Source: Methylacidiphilum caldifontis
GTDB lineage: Bacteria > Verrucomicrobiota > Verrucomicrobiia > Methylacidiphilales > CAMAQI01
Direction of reading: 5' to 3'
Assembly: GCA_945860255.1 (NCBI GenBank)
Contig: CAMAQI010000143.1
Coordinates: forward strand, 1 to 6,194
Length of the DNA: 6,194 bases
A model generated the notes under the pieces. The model worked only from the letters and a program-made list of their open reading frames with translations, searched no databases and was not told where the DNA came from. This document shows, in pieces, positions 1 through 6,168 of this stretch. The translations under genes and the position numbers were made by a program. Position 1 is the first letter of the stretch. The number at the start of each line of letters is the position of its first letter.

Positions 1-369
1 TTCGTCGTAAAAAAAAGCGGCTCCTTCACGCGCCGAGGCTAACCCTATTTTTCTCTTCGCTCCGGCTAGCCAAGTTAAAATTCCACTTCGTAAAAGCCCT
101 TGGAGATCGATACTTAAGTCATACGAATTTTCACGAAACCACTGACGAAGCGGTAAAAGATCCTCTTTTGCCTGCGCCCAAGAGAATTGAGGTTTTCGAA
201 TCGAGAGAATATGATCGATATCGGGATGTCCCTCCAAGAGCTCTCCATAAGGACTAAAGAGAAGCCAATCAATTTGAGCTTCTGGATAATGACGGCGAAG
301 ATTACAAAGAAGTGGAAGCGATTGGATGACATCACCCAAAGAACTGGGTTTGATGAGAAGAATTTTCAT
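1..369 (-). CDS. GT9-family heptosyltransferase (LPS core), N-terminal part, cut by window edge
   Basis: Reading the minus strand from the ATG at 369 gives 123 codons without a stop to base 1, so only the N-terminal third of a protein usually about 330-350 residues long is present. Visible hallmarks are the start MKILLIKPSSLGDVIQ, with an aspartate at residue 13 matching the catalytic Asp known in E. coli WaaC, the DLQGLLRSG motif at residues 88-96, and an AKRKIG...AREG stretch at 104-116. These are typical of ADP-heptose:LPS heptosyltransferases (WaaC/WaaF/WaaQ, glycosyltransferase family 9), which add heptose to the lipopolysaccharide inner core on the cytoplasmic face of the inner membrane. 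The ATG shares its A with the TGA of the upstream phosphoesterase (TGATG) and has no Shine-Dalgarno sequence, implying translational coupling. The family is clear. Which heptose position or acceptor it serves cannot be decided, because the C-terminal nucleotide-sugar domain is missing. Confidence 0.9.
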   Translation of the reverse strand, partial: MKILLIKPSSLGDVIQSLPLLCNLRRHYPEAQIDWLLFSPYGELLEGHPDIDHILSIRKPQFSWAQAKEDLLPLRQWFRENSYDLSIDLQGLLRSGILTWLAGAKRKIGLASAREGAAFFYDE

Positions 370-1094
370 CACGTCGCACTGGCGAGTCGCTCTGCAAGAC
401 GAGGAGGAAGACCTGCCATCAAGATTTTATTTTGAGCCCGTGCAAGATCGTAGGGAAGTCGACGAAGCTCAATGGAGTGATCATCAGTATCATAAACGAC
501 ATAAGCCGCACGCCAATCTCCATCACGAGGCTGGCCAACACTTCCGACGTTAATAAAATATTTTCGGTTGGGCTCCAGTTTGAATTTCCGAAAACTAAAT
601 TCAGTAACTTGATCTAATTCTAAAATATAAACACGGGGAACATGGGTATGCCCATAAAAACAAAGATTTGTTTTTTGATGCTTAAAACTTGCGTAAGCAT
701 CATCAGTCTGAAAAATATAATTCCAACCGTTGGGGCGATCCAATGTGGCATGAACGATCGTAAAATCTTGAATGGGACGATGATAGGGCAATCCTCTGAG
801 AAAGTCTTTCCCCTCTTTGGTCAGCTGCGAACGCGTATAATCCATTGAGACTTGAGCCAGATCATTAAAATGACTCGTATCGGAACTATCACAAGCCTCT
901 TCGTCGTGGTTGCCTTTGACAATCGGACATCCGAGGGCCTTCACAATTTCAAGACACTCTTTCGGATTCGCATTATAGCCGACAATATCTCCAATACATA
1001 ATGTGTGAGTCACGCCAGTCGTCTGCATGTCCTCTAAGACCGCCTCAAAGGCCTCCAAATTGCTATGGATATCTCCAAAAATACCGTATCTCAT
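369..1094 (-). CDS. YfcE/MJ0936-like metallophosphoesterase
   Basis: This 241-residue calcineurin-like phosphoesterase carries all the expected dinuclear-metal motifs: GDIH (Asp8, His10), GDIVGY (Asp36), GNHDE (Asn62, His63), a histidine in IVHATLD (His115) and GHTHVP (His149, His151). The C-terminal GSVGQPRDGD block (184-193) is typical of the small YfcE/MJ0936 group (Metallophos_2). Such enzymes hydrolyse phosphodiesters or phosphomonoesters in the cytosol; the true substrate cannot be read from the sequence. The ATG at 1094 is preferred because MRYGIFGDIHSN is the usual family N-terminus. A TTG at 1103 would add three residues and has an AGGA 9 bases upstream, so it is a real alternative. 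The gene lies 54 bases after the helical-repeat gene and overlaps the heptosyltransferase start by one base, which suggests a role connected with envelope sugar or nucleotide-sugar metabolism (inference). Confidence is high for the family and low for the substrate. Confidence 0.92.
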   Translation of the reverse strand: MRYGIFGDIHSNLEAFEAVLEDMQTTGVTHTLCIGDIVGYNANPKECLEIVKALGCPIVKGNHDEEACDSSDTSHFNDLAQVSMDYTRSQLTKEGKDFLRGLPYHRPIQDFTIVHATLDRPNGWNYIFQTDDAYASFKHQKTNLCFYGHTHVPRVYILELDQVTEFSFRKFKLEPNRKYFINVGSVGQPRDGDWRAAYVVYDTDDHSIELRRLPYDLARAQNKILMAGLPPRLAERLASAT

Positions 1095-1123
1095 TTTAAC
1101 CAATCAACCGTTTCCTATTTCTT

Positions 1124-1158
1124 AATTTCAATTTTTTTGAAATTCCTTTCAAGGAATT
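1124..1158. repeat. Two overlapping 8-bp palindromes between genes
   Basis: Plus-strand bases 1124-1131 (aatttcaa) are repeated inverted at 1137-1144 (ttgaaatt) around a five-T spacer. Bases 1141-1148 (aattcctt) are repeated inverted at 1151-1158 (aaggaatt) around a two-base centre. The two inverted repeats share bases 1141-1144, so in RNA only one could form fully. The second one surrounds the TGA of the helical-repeat gene. On the minus strand no U-tract follows the hairpins, so this is not a standard intrinsic terminator. It could be an mRNA end-protecting or processing structure, or a protein site; the function is unknown. Confidence 0.45.
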
Positions 1159-1871
1159 GGCTTAAGGGGATCAAGAGTAGTCTCTTTTTTAAGTTTAAGC
1201 AATCGTTTCTCAATCAGCCCCCGATCTGGGCGATCAGGGCTCTTTTCGAGCAATTTCTCCCAATAATTGAGCACTGCTGCTGGATCTCCCTGTTTTTCAA
1301 GGGCATAACCGGCCATTCGGGCGACATAAGAGGGGGCCCCATTAAATTGAGAGGACTTCAAAAAGCATTCATAAGCAGAAACATAATCGTGACGACGCTC
1401 CTGATGGAGGAGTCCTAATTGTAACCACAACTTAAAATGAGTGGGATGATAAATCGTCCCCTCCTCAAGTAAATTCTTTCCTTTCTCAGCCCAATAAAGC
1501 TCCTTTTCTTTCCGAACCTCAATTCGAGCCTCCAATCGATTATTTCGCTCCGCTAACGAAGCGTTCCAAGCCAAATGCCAAGCCCCCATATCCCAAAATA
1601 AAAGGGACTCCGGTTGCGTTCGAGTCGCAATTCGAACGTTCTCATAAAGACGATTCCATTGTCGATTCTCCCAAGAGGTCGTCACTCGCAGCCAGGCGAT
1701 ATCAGCAACGACCGGGCGCCAGCCTCCTAATACGCCGCGAATCAACTGTTGTTCAAACCGTTTTCCTAAAGGTAAATACGCATTCAACTCCGGCTGCGGC
1801 TTGATCTCCTCAAAGAATCGTTTTCCCCAAAATCCAAGAATCAACAATAAAAGACAAAAGACTATTTTCAT
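1149..1871 (-). CDS. Membrane-anchored helical-repeat (TPR-like) protein beside ABC-2 exporter, unknown function
   Basis: The product has 240 residues. An uncleaved-looking signal anchor occupies residues 2-16, followed by a charged start (KRFFEE), so the body is probably periplasmic. The rest is rich in Trp, Leu, Ala and Tyr and looks all-helical. Segments near 145-177 (LWLQLG...YVSAYECFLKSS) and 179-211 (APSYVARMAGYALEKQGDPAAVLNYWEKLLEKSP) read like successive TPR units, with a further conserved-looking block VADIAWLRVTTSWENRQW at 55-72 and an LLFWDMGAWHLAWN stretch at 90-103. I recognise this as a type of protein often encoded next to ABC-2 ATPase/permease pairs, but I know of no assigned function. 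It starts 5 bases after the permease stop with no Shine-Dalgarno sequence, which suggests coupling to the permease. A plausible role is a periplasmic partner or scaffold of the transporter. Cys6 lies in the hydrophobic segment but no convincing lipobox surrounds it. Confidence 0.75.
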   Translation of the reverse strand: MKIVFCLLLLILGFWGKRFFEEIKPQPELNAYLPLGKRFEQQLIRGVLGGWRPVVADIAWLRVTTSWENRQWNRLYENVRIATRTQPESLLFWDMGAWHLAWNASLAERNNRLEARIEVRKEKELYWAEKGKNLLEEGTIYHPTHFKLWLQLGLLHQERRHDYVSAYECFLKSSQFNGAPSYVARMAGYALEKQGDPAAVLNYWEKLLEKSPDRPDRGLIEKRLLKLKKETTLDPLKPIP

Positions 1872-1876
1872 CGTTG

Positions 1877-2740
1877 TTAGCGAAATTCACGAGATTCAAA
1901 AATCCAAGTCGAGAGACCGAGAATCCAAAGGAGATTAAAAAATGTATAGCCCAAAGGAGGAATTAAATAACTCAATCCCGGAGTTGCTCCTAATAAAATT
2001 CGCTCGGCTCCCTCATAAAAGCTCATATCCGGTAAAATGACAGAGAGCAATCCCACCACCCACTTCATTCCCACCGAAAGACCCTCTGAGCCCATCACCC
2101 ATTCTCTTGCTGTCGACTGAAGATGTCCAATCAGATAAATCATCAAGGAAGTAAAAATCGTAAAAAGCGAAGAACTCGCAACCGTAGAAAATAATAAAGT
2201 AAAACCGACCATCAAAATTAACTTCAAATAGAGTATCAAAACCGCCATCAATAAAGCAGGACTCCAAAGCTGATCGCTAAATCGTTGAAGTTCCTGTGAT
2301 GAAAGCGGATGGGTCGCATTTCCGATCGCCGCTTCTAATAGACTTTTTTCCTGATAGGCAAATAAACCGGCGGAAAGAACGGTCAAAATGGTTAAGGCGA
2401 AGAAAAGAATAAGACCGATCCCCATTCCCTTCGACACTAAATACTCCCATCGATTCAACGGTTTCGCCAGAATCGTGAAAATTGTTTTTTGCTCCAAATC
2501 ATTTGAAAGACTCTGAGCCGTCGCAATAATTGCCAAAAAAAGACCGAAAATACTCATGGTTCCATAACAGAAATCTCGCATGAATTTAATCTGCTCCTCA
2601 AAGGTCAGAGCGGTAAATAATGGAAGGGTCAACAGTGTTAATGCCGCAGGAATTAAAATCAAATAAAGAACATTTTGTCGTAATAAGTCTCGAACGGTTA
2701 ATCCCGTTAAGGTCGAAAGCCGAAGATAAAGCGCGCTCAT
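1877..2740 (-). CDS. ABC-2 type transporter permease subunit
   Basis: This 287-residue polytopic membrane protein has hydrophobic segments at about 24-45, 58-77, 106-128, 160-183, 185-206 and 257-281, with a weaker one near 225-237. That fits the roughly six spans of ABC-2 permeases. The cytoplasmic stretch SNDLEQKTIFTILAKPLNRWEY (about 79-100) is the hallmark of the NosY-like ABC-2 group, in which a 'D.E..T...LL.KP..R..++..K' loop contacts the ATPase. It would form the membrane channel of an exporter with the ATPase encoded just upstream. The loop at about 129-160 and another at about 207-225 are the longest non-membrane parts. The start overlaps the ATPase stop by 4 bases (ATGA) and is preceded by a strong GGAGG Shine-Dalgarno sequence 8 bases upstream. 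The substrate is unknown, since ABC-2 permeases export drugs, polysaccharides, lipids or peptides. Confidence 0.88.
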   Translation of the reverse strand: MSALYLRLSTLTGLTVRDLLRQNVLYLILIPAALTLLTLPLFTALTFEEQIKFMRDFCYGTMSIFGLFLAIIATAQSLSNDLEQKTIFTILAKPLNRWEYLVSKGMGIGLILFFALTILTVLSAGLFAYQEKSLLEAAIGNATHPLSSQELQRFSDQLWSPALLMAVLILYLKLILMVGFTLLFSTVASSSLFTIFTSLMIYLIGHLQSTAREWVMGSEGLSVGMKWVVGLLSVILPDMSFYEGAERILLGATPGLSYLIPPLGYTFFNLLWILGLSTWIFESREFR

Positions 2741-3579
2741 TTCGTATACCTCCGAAACAGATTCTCCAAGCTCCCGGAACGAGGAGTGACCTCGACGGCT
2801 GAGGCTCCAAAATCATACAAAGCCCCCTTTACCCCCGAGAGTTGTTCCTCGCTCAGTCCCTTGACTTGAATCGTCGCCGCATCATTCTCCTTTAAAAGCT
2901 CATTCATCGATCCCTCAACGAGCTTCTTTCCCTGATACAAAATAGCAATGCGATCGGCAACGGTCTCCACTTGCTCTAATAAGTGAGAGGTGAAAAGAAT
3001 CGTTTTTCCCAGGGAGCGCAGTTTTTTCATCGCCTCCTTCATCAGATCGACCCCTTGGGGGTCGAGCCCTGTCGTCGGTTCATCAAATAAAAGAAGTTGA
3101 GGATCATGAATCAACGCCTGTCCGAGGCTCACCCGTTGAATCATCCCCTTTGAATAGGTATGCAGCGGCTTCTCTGCAAAGGAACTCATTTGAGTCAACT
3201 CTAAGATCGGCTCTAATCGATCCTTTAGCACGCCACGCGACAAACCGGAAAGCCCCCCGTAAGTCTCTAAAATCTCCCGTCCGGTCAAATATTTGGGAAA
3301 ATAGGGATTCTCAGGGAGATACCCAACTTGAGCCCGTGCTTTTCTTGTACCGGCCTTTTCTCCTTGAATCAAAATCGAGCCCTGTTTCGGTTTTAAAAAT
3401 CCGAGGATCAATTTAAATAAGGTCGTTTTCCCCGATCCATTCGGACCGAGAAGCGCAAAGATCTCCCCTGCCTTTAAATCGAGGCTAAAATCATCAAGAG
3501 CGACCATCGCCTTACGATTCCAAGCCAAGGAGTAGCGGGCTTGAACATTTCGAATTTGAAGGGAAAGGCTGCTGTTCAT
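2737..3579 (-). CDS. ABC-2 type transporter ATP-binding subunit
   Basis: The 280-residue nucleotide-binding domain has Walker A GPNGSGKT (45-52), a Q-loop position occupied by Glu in GYLPEN (about 87-91), the signature YSKGMIQRVSLGQAL (142-156, YSKGM in place of LSGGQ), Walker B LLLFDEP (162-168, catalytic Glu167), a D-loop GLD (171-173) and the switch His199 in TSHLLEQ. The YSKGM signature and the Glu at the Q-loop are characteristic of the CcmA/NatA-like ATPases that pair with ABC-2 permeases, so the enzyme is predicted to be active. Residues from about 232 to 280 form a small C-terminal domain, common in this group. It would power export through the permease encoded next to it (4-base overlap). 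The ATG at 3579 has no recognisable Shine-Dalgarno sequence. An 82-base gap separates it from the upstream acylphosphatase gene. Confidence 0.95.
   Translation of the reverse strand: MNSSLSLQIRNVQARYSLAWNRKAMVALDDFSLDLKAGEIFALLGPNGSGKTTLFKLILGFLKPKQGSILIQGEKAGTRKARAQVGYLPENPYFPKYLTGREILETYGGLSGLSRGVLKDRLEPILELTQMSSFAEKPLHTYSKGMIQRVSLGQALIHDPQLLLFDEPTTGLDPQGVDLMKEAMKKLRSLGKTILFTSHLLEQVETVADRIAILYQGKKLVEGSMNELLKENDAATIQVKGLSEEQLSGVKGALYDFGASAVEVTPRSGSLENLFRRYTK
2749..2753 (-). promoter_or_regulatory. Shine-Dalgarno sequence of the permease gene
   Basis: On the minus strand GGAGG lies 8 bases before the permease ATG (2740) and is embedded in the last codons of the ABC ATPase (Arg-Arg-Tyr-Thr-Lys-stop). 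It is the best ribosome binding site in the window. It supports both the chosen permease start and independent or boosted initiation despite the ATGA overlap. Confidence 0.8.
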
Positions 3580-3661
3580 CGAAGAAATTGAGTTTAACGG
3601 GGGGGATATTCTTAGGGCGAGATAAATTTGACGATGAAAAAAGGAAAAAAATTCTTTTTTC
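3580..3661. other. 82-base intergenic gap with A/T-rich inverted repeat
   Basis: This is the longest space between genes. Plus-strand bases 3633-3643 (gatg, six a, g) pair with 3654-3666 (c, six t, ctcatc) except for a two-base bulge. The arm reaches into the last codons and stop of the acylphosphatase gene. On the minus-strand transcript the second arm carries six U and is followed by CAUCGUC, so a weak, A/U-only terminator is conceivable but below what I would call. Closer to the ABC ATPase start there is a run of seven C (minus strand; 3599-3605) and no Shine-Dalgarno sequence. I cannot identify convincing -35/-10 boxes, although a promoter for the ABC genes could lie here. Confidence 0.4.
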
Positions 3662-3934
3662 TCATCTCAAAATTCGAAATCCCTTTAAATCTCTCTTCGC
3701 CTCCAACCACTTCAATTCCCTCTCCTTGATCCGATCATGTAAATGAGTTTCATCGAGTTCCTTCAGATAGGCCTCAATTTCCGATTCCATCCCCTCCAAA
3801 ATTAATTCAACGCGACCATCGACAAGATTTCTTACCGTTCCCAAAAGATCATATCCAGCGACGATCTGCTGGGCCGTATATCGAAATCCCACCCCCTGAA
3901 CGGTTCCGGTAAAATAAGCTTCTACTCTTTTCAT
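3662..3934 (-). CDS. acyP: Acylphosphatase
   Basis: The protein has 90 residues, the normal length of this small ferredoxin-fold enzyme, which hydrolyses the carboxyl-phosphate bond of acyl phosphates in the cytosol. The first signature GTVQGVGFR (10-18) supplies the phosphate-binding loop and catalytic Arg18. The second, GTVRNLVDG (32-40), supplies the catalytic Asn36. The C-terminal KGFRILR is also typical. The ATG at 3934 is chosen because MKRVEAYFTGTVQGVGF is the standard family N-terminus; an ATG at 3973 would add 13 unrelated residues that lie inside the ATPase gene. The chosen ATG shares its A with the TAA of the metal ATPase gene (TAATG) and lacks a Shine-Dalgarno sequence, so it is probably translated by ribosomes finishing the ATPase. 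That pairing is notable because the ATPase forms an aspartyl-phosphate, the type of bond this enzyme cleaves; a functional link is inferred only. Confidence 0.95.
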   Translation of the reverse strand: MKRVEAYFTGTVQGVGFRYTAQQIVAGYDLLGTVRNLVDGRVELILEGMESEIEAYLKELDETHLHDRIKERELKWLEAKRDLKGFRILR

Positions 3935-6138
3935 TATCGTCGATATCGCAAGAGTCGTAATCCATTCAAACAAACAATCACCGTACTTCCTTCATGACCG
4001 ATGACTCCTAGGGTCAGCGGGAGATGCAATCCTAAAGCGCTGATCACGAGAGCCGCGATCACAAAACTGGCAAAACCGAGATTTTGGAAAACCACGCGTT
4101 GTGCCTGACGACTCAAGGCCAAAATATGCGGGATTTTTCGAAGGTCATTCGACATGAGAACGACATCGGCACTCTCCAACGCCACATCACTTCCAGCCGC
4201 CCCCATCGCAATACCGACATCTGCCGTACTCAACGCCGGAGCATCGTTGACCCCATCTCCGATCATCGCCACGGAACCAAATTTTCGATGTTCCTGTAAA
4301 ATTCTCATCTTATCTTCAGGGAGCAGTTGAGAGAAAACCTCGTCGACTCCGGCGAGCTTGCCAATAAATTGTGCCGATCTCGCATTATCTCCCGTCAGCA
4401 TTAAAACACGTTGTACCCCCAATTGACGAAGCTCCTGAATCACCGTGACGGCCTCAGGACGCAACGTATCCGATAAAGCAATTAATCCTAACAAAACGAC
4501 TTTCTTCGCACTCTCATCGATCTCTGTCAAATGAACCACCGTCTTTCCTTCACTCTCCCACTCCTCAAGAACCGGCCTCAAGAGATCAAAACCCTGGAGA
4601 TCATAACCTGAAAACAAACGAGCCCCCCCGACCGCAATCTGTCGCCCCTCAACGAGCGCCTTGGCCCCCTTCCCCGGAACCGATTGAAACTGTGCGGGAG
4701 ATTGAAATTGAAGTTGAAAGTTTTTTGCGCGAGTCACAATCGCTTGCGCCAACGGATGCTCCGACTTTAACTCCACAGAGGCGGCAAATCGAAGCACCTC
4801 TAACGGATTTTTAGCAAATAAAGCAATCTCTGGATTCGCAAGCCAATCGGTCACCTGCGGTTTCCCTTCAGTCAGCGTTCCGGTCTTATCAAAAGCGAGA
4901 ATTTTAACCTGAGCCGCCCGCTCAAGTTGCGCTCCCCCTTTAAATAGAATTCCGTTACGTGCCCCATTCGCAATCGCCGAAAGAATGGAGGCAGGGGTAC
5001 TAATGACTAAAGCACATGGTGAGGCGACAACCATCACGGTCATCGCCCGATAAAAGGCGGTCGAAAAACTCTCCCCAAGAAAAAAAATCGGAATCAAAAT
5101 CAATCCAATCGTAAACAAGATCACACCCATTGCGTAGTACTGCTCTGCATGCTCGAGAAACCGTTGGGTCTGCGCCTTTTCGCTCTGTGCCTCCTCAACC
5201 ATTCGAATTAATTTAGAGATCGTCGAATTTTCTACTCCCTTTGTGACCTCGACCTCCAAGCTCCCGTTCTGATTGATCGTACCAGCAAAAACAGAGTCGC
5301 CGACCTGTTTAAACACGGGCATCGATTCCCCGGTGACCGAGGCCTGATCAAAAGTGCTCTCTCCTTCACGAACGACACCATCCAAAGGAACCCGATCCCC
5401 TGGACGAATGACAATCATACTTCCTGGCTTAATCTTTTCGATCGATTCTAAACGGGTCTGTCCCTTCTCCAACAAAAGAGCCTCTGTCGGTCTGAGTCTT
5501 GCTAAAGCATCGATCGCCGATCGCGTACGATCCATCGCAAAATCCTGTAAAACATTCGAAAAAGAAAATAAGAAGAGAAGCATTGCCCCTTCAAACGGAG
5601 CCCCGATATAAGCGGCTCCTAAAGCAGCGAGAACCATCAATAAATCGACATCCACCGTCCCATGTCGAAGGGATTGACTCCCTGCAATGACTCCAAAGTA
5701 ACCCCCAAAAAAGTAAGCTAAGACGTAGGAAAACTGACTCCATAAATCGTGTTCGAACTTTCCTAATCCCCATCCGAGAATCATGAAAACGAAGGTCAGT
5801 GCTGCAAATTGCATCTCGCGGCGTTCTTGAGAAAAAACCCACTGAATCCATCCCAAAACCGTTTTAGGGAGCAACGACTTCGCCTTTTTCAGATCCTCTT
5901 CGAGAGGATGAACCTCTGCTCCGAATCGTTTTGCTTCATCGACAATCGAATCAGAGGAAAGAGTCCGTTTATCATAAGAGACCTTTAAAATCTGTCCAAC
6001 GAAAGAGGCACTGGCATTCTGAACCCCCTCTTTTTTTAAGATCCTTCGCTCCAACTTTAAGGCACAAGCCTCGCAGGCATGCCCCTTGAGTCGCATTAAA
6101 AGCTTATCCAATTCAACAGGTGGAAGGGGATCGTTCAT
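3934..6138 (-). CDS. Heavy-metal efflux P1B-type ATPase (P1B-4-like, Co/Fe/Zn class)
   Basis: This 734-residue P-type ATPase pumps transition-metal ions out of the cytosol at the expense of ATP. Residues 16-76 form an N-terminal heavy-metal-associated domain with the variant motif GHACEAC (Cys22, Cys25). Membrane spans lie near 109-126, 137-153, 164-179, 182-198, 334-354, 362-386, 684-704 and 706-727. Catalytic elements are the actuator TGES (269-272), the phosphorylated Asp417 in DKTGT (417-421), the nucleotide-binding SEHPL (459-463), TGDN (582-585) and GDGVND (627-632). The transport site is SPC (373-375) rather than CPC, with HEGST (715-719) in the last span. This combination is the signature of class P1B-4 (CoaT, CtpD, PfeT, HMA1), linked to Co(II), Fe(II), Ni(II) or Zn(II). 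The exact metal cannot be read from sequence. It is the first gene of the cluster in this window, starts at an ATG with AAGGGAA close upstream, and overlaps the acylphosphatase gene by one base. Confidence 0.95.
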   Translation of the reverse strand: MNDPLPPVELDKLLMRLKGHACEACALKLERRILKKEGVQNASASFVGQILKVSYDKRTLSSDSIVDEAKRFGAEVHPLEEDLKKAKSLLPKTVLGWIQWVFSQERREMQFAALTFVFMILGWGLGKFEHDLWSQFSYVLAYFFGGYFGVIAGSQSLRHGTVDVDLLMVLAALGAAYIGAPFEGAMLLFLFSFSNVLQDFAMDRTRSAIDALARLRPTEALLLEKGQTRLESIEKIKPGSMIVIRPGDRVPLDGVVREGESTFDQASVTGESMPVFKQVGDSVFAGTINQNGSLEVEVTKGVENSTISKLIRMVEEAQSEKAQTQRFLEHAEQYYAMGVILFTIGLILIPIFFLGESFSTAFYRAMTVMVVASPCALVISTPASILSAIANGARNGILFKGGAQLERAAQVKILAFDKTGTLTEGKPQVTDWLANPEIALFAKNPLEVLRFAASVELKSEHPLAQAIVTRAKNFQLQFQSPAQFQSVPGKGAKALVEGRQIAVGGARLFSGYDLQGFDLLRPVLEEWESEGKTVVHLTEIDESAKKVVLLGLIALSDTLRPEAVTVIQELRQLGVQRVLMLTGDNARSAQFIGKLAGVDEVFSQLLPEDKMRILQEHRKFGSVAMIGDGVNDAPALSTADVGIAMGAAGSDVALESADVVLMSNDLRKIPHILALSRQAQRVVFQNLGFASFVIAALVISALGLHLPLTLGVIGHEGSTVIVCLNGLRLLRYRR

Positions 6139-6140
6139 GG

Positions 6141-6168
6141 TTCCCTTAAAGATAAGTCAAAAAGGGAA
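6141..6168 (-). promoter_or_regulatory. Leader inverted repeat that covers the ATPase Shine-Dalgarno sequence
   Basis: In the minus-strand leader a 7-base UUCCCUU arm (6162-6168) is perfectly complementary to AAGGGAA (6141-6147), separated by 14 bases. The second arm is the ribosome binding site of the metal ATPase and ends 2 bases before its ATG. If the hairpin forms in RNA it would hide the start site. As DNA it could be a dyad operator for a metal sensor. The match is seen directly; the regulatory role is inferred and the hairpin is small and mostly A/U outside the three G-C pairs. Only 26 further bases are available upstream, and no clear promoter is visible in them. Confidence 0.35.

Noticed and set aside
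114..335. A 73-codon minus-strand open frame near the left edge
   Set aside because: It is in a different frame from the heptosyltransferase fragment, which has unmistakable GT9 motifs over the same bases.
1137..1158. Rho-independent terminator after the helical-repeat gene
   Set aside because: In the direction of transcription the palindrome is followed by A residues, not U.
1065..1418. A 117-codon open frame on the plus strand starting inside the phosphoesterase gene
   Set aside because: It lies antisense to two well-supported genes, its protein has no recognisable domain, and it has no ribosome binding site. It is best explained as a shadow of the minus-strand genes.
2737..3579. Non-standard ABC signature (YSKGM) and Glu at the Q-loop, suggesting an inactive ATPase
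   Set aside because: Both variants are normal in ATPases paired with ABC-2 permeases, and the Walker A, Walker B Glu and switch His are intact.
3633..3666. Rho-independent terminator after the acylphosphatase gene
   Set aside because: The stem is almost entirely A-U with a two-base bulge, and the U run is inside the stem rather than after it, so it does not meet the usual pattern.
3934..3973. Upstream ATG giving a 103-residue acylphosphatase
   Set aside because: The extra 13 residues are encoded within the ATPase C-terminus and are absent from the family; the ATG at 3934 gives the canonical 90-residue enzyme.
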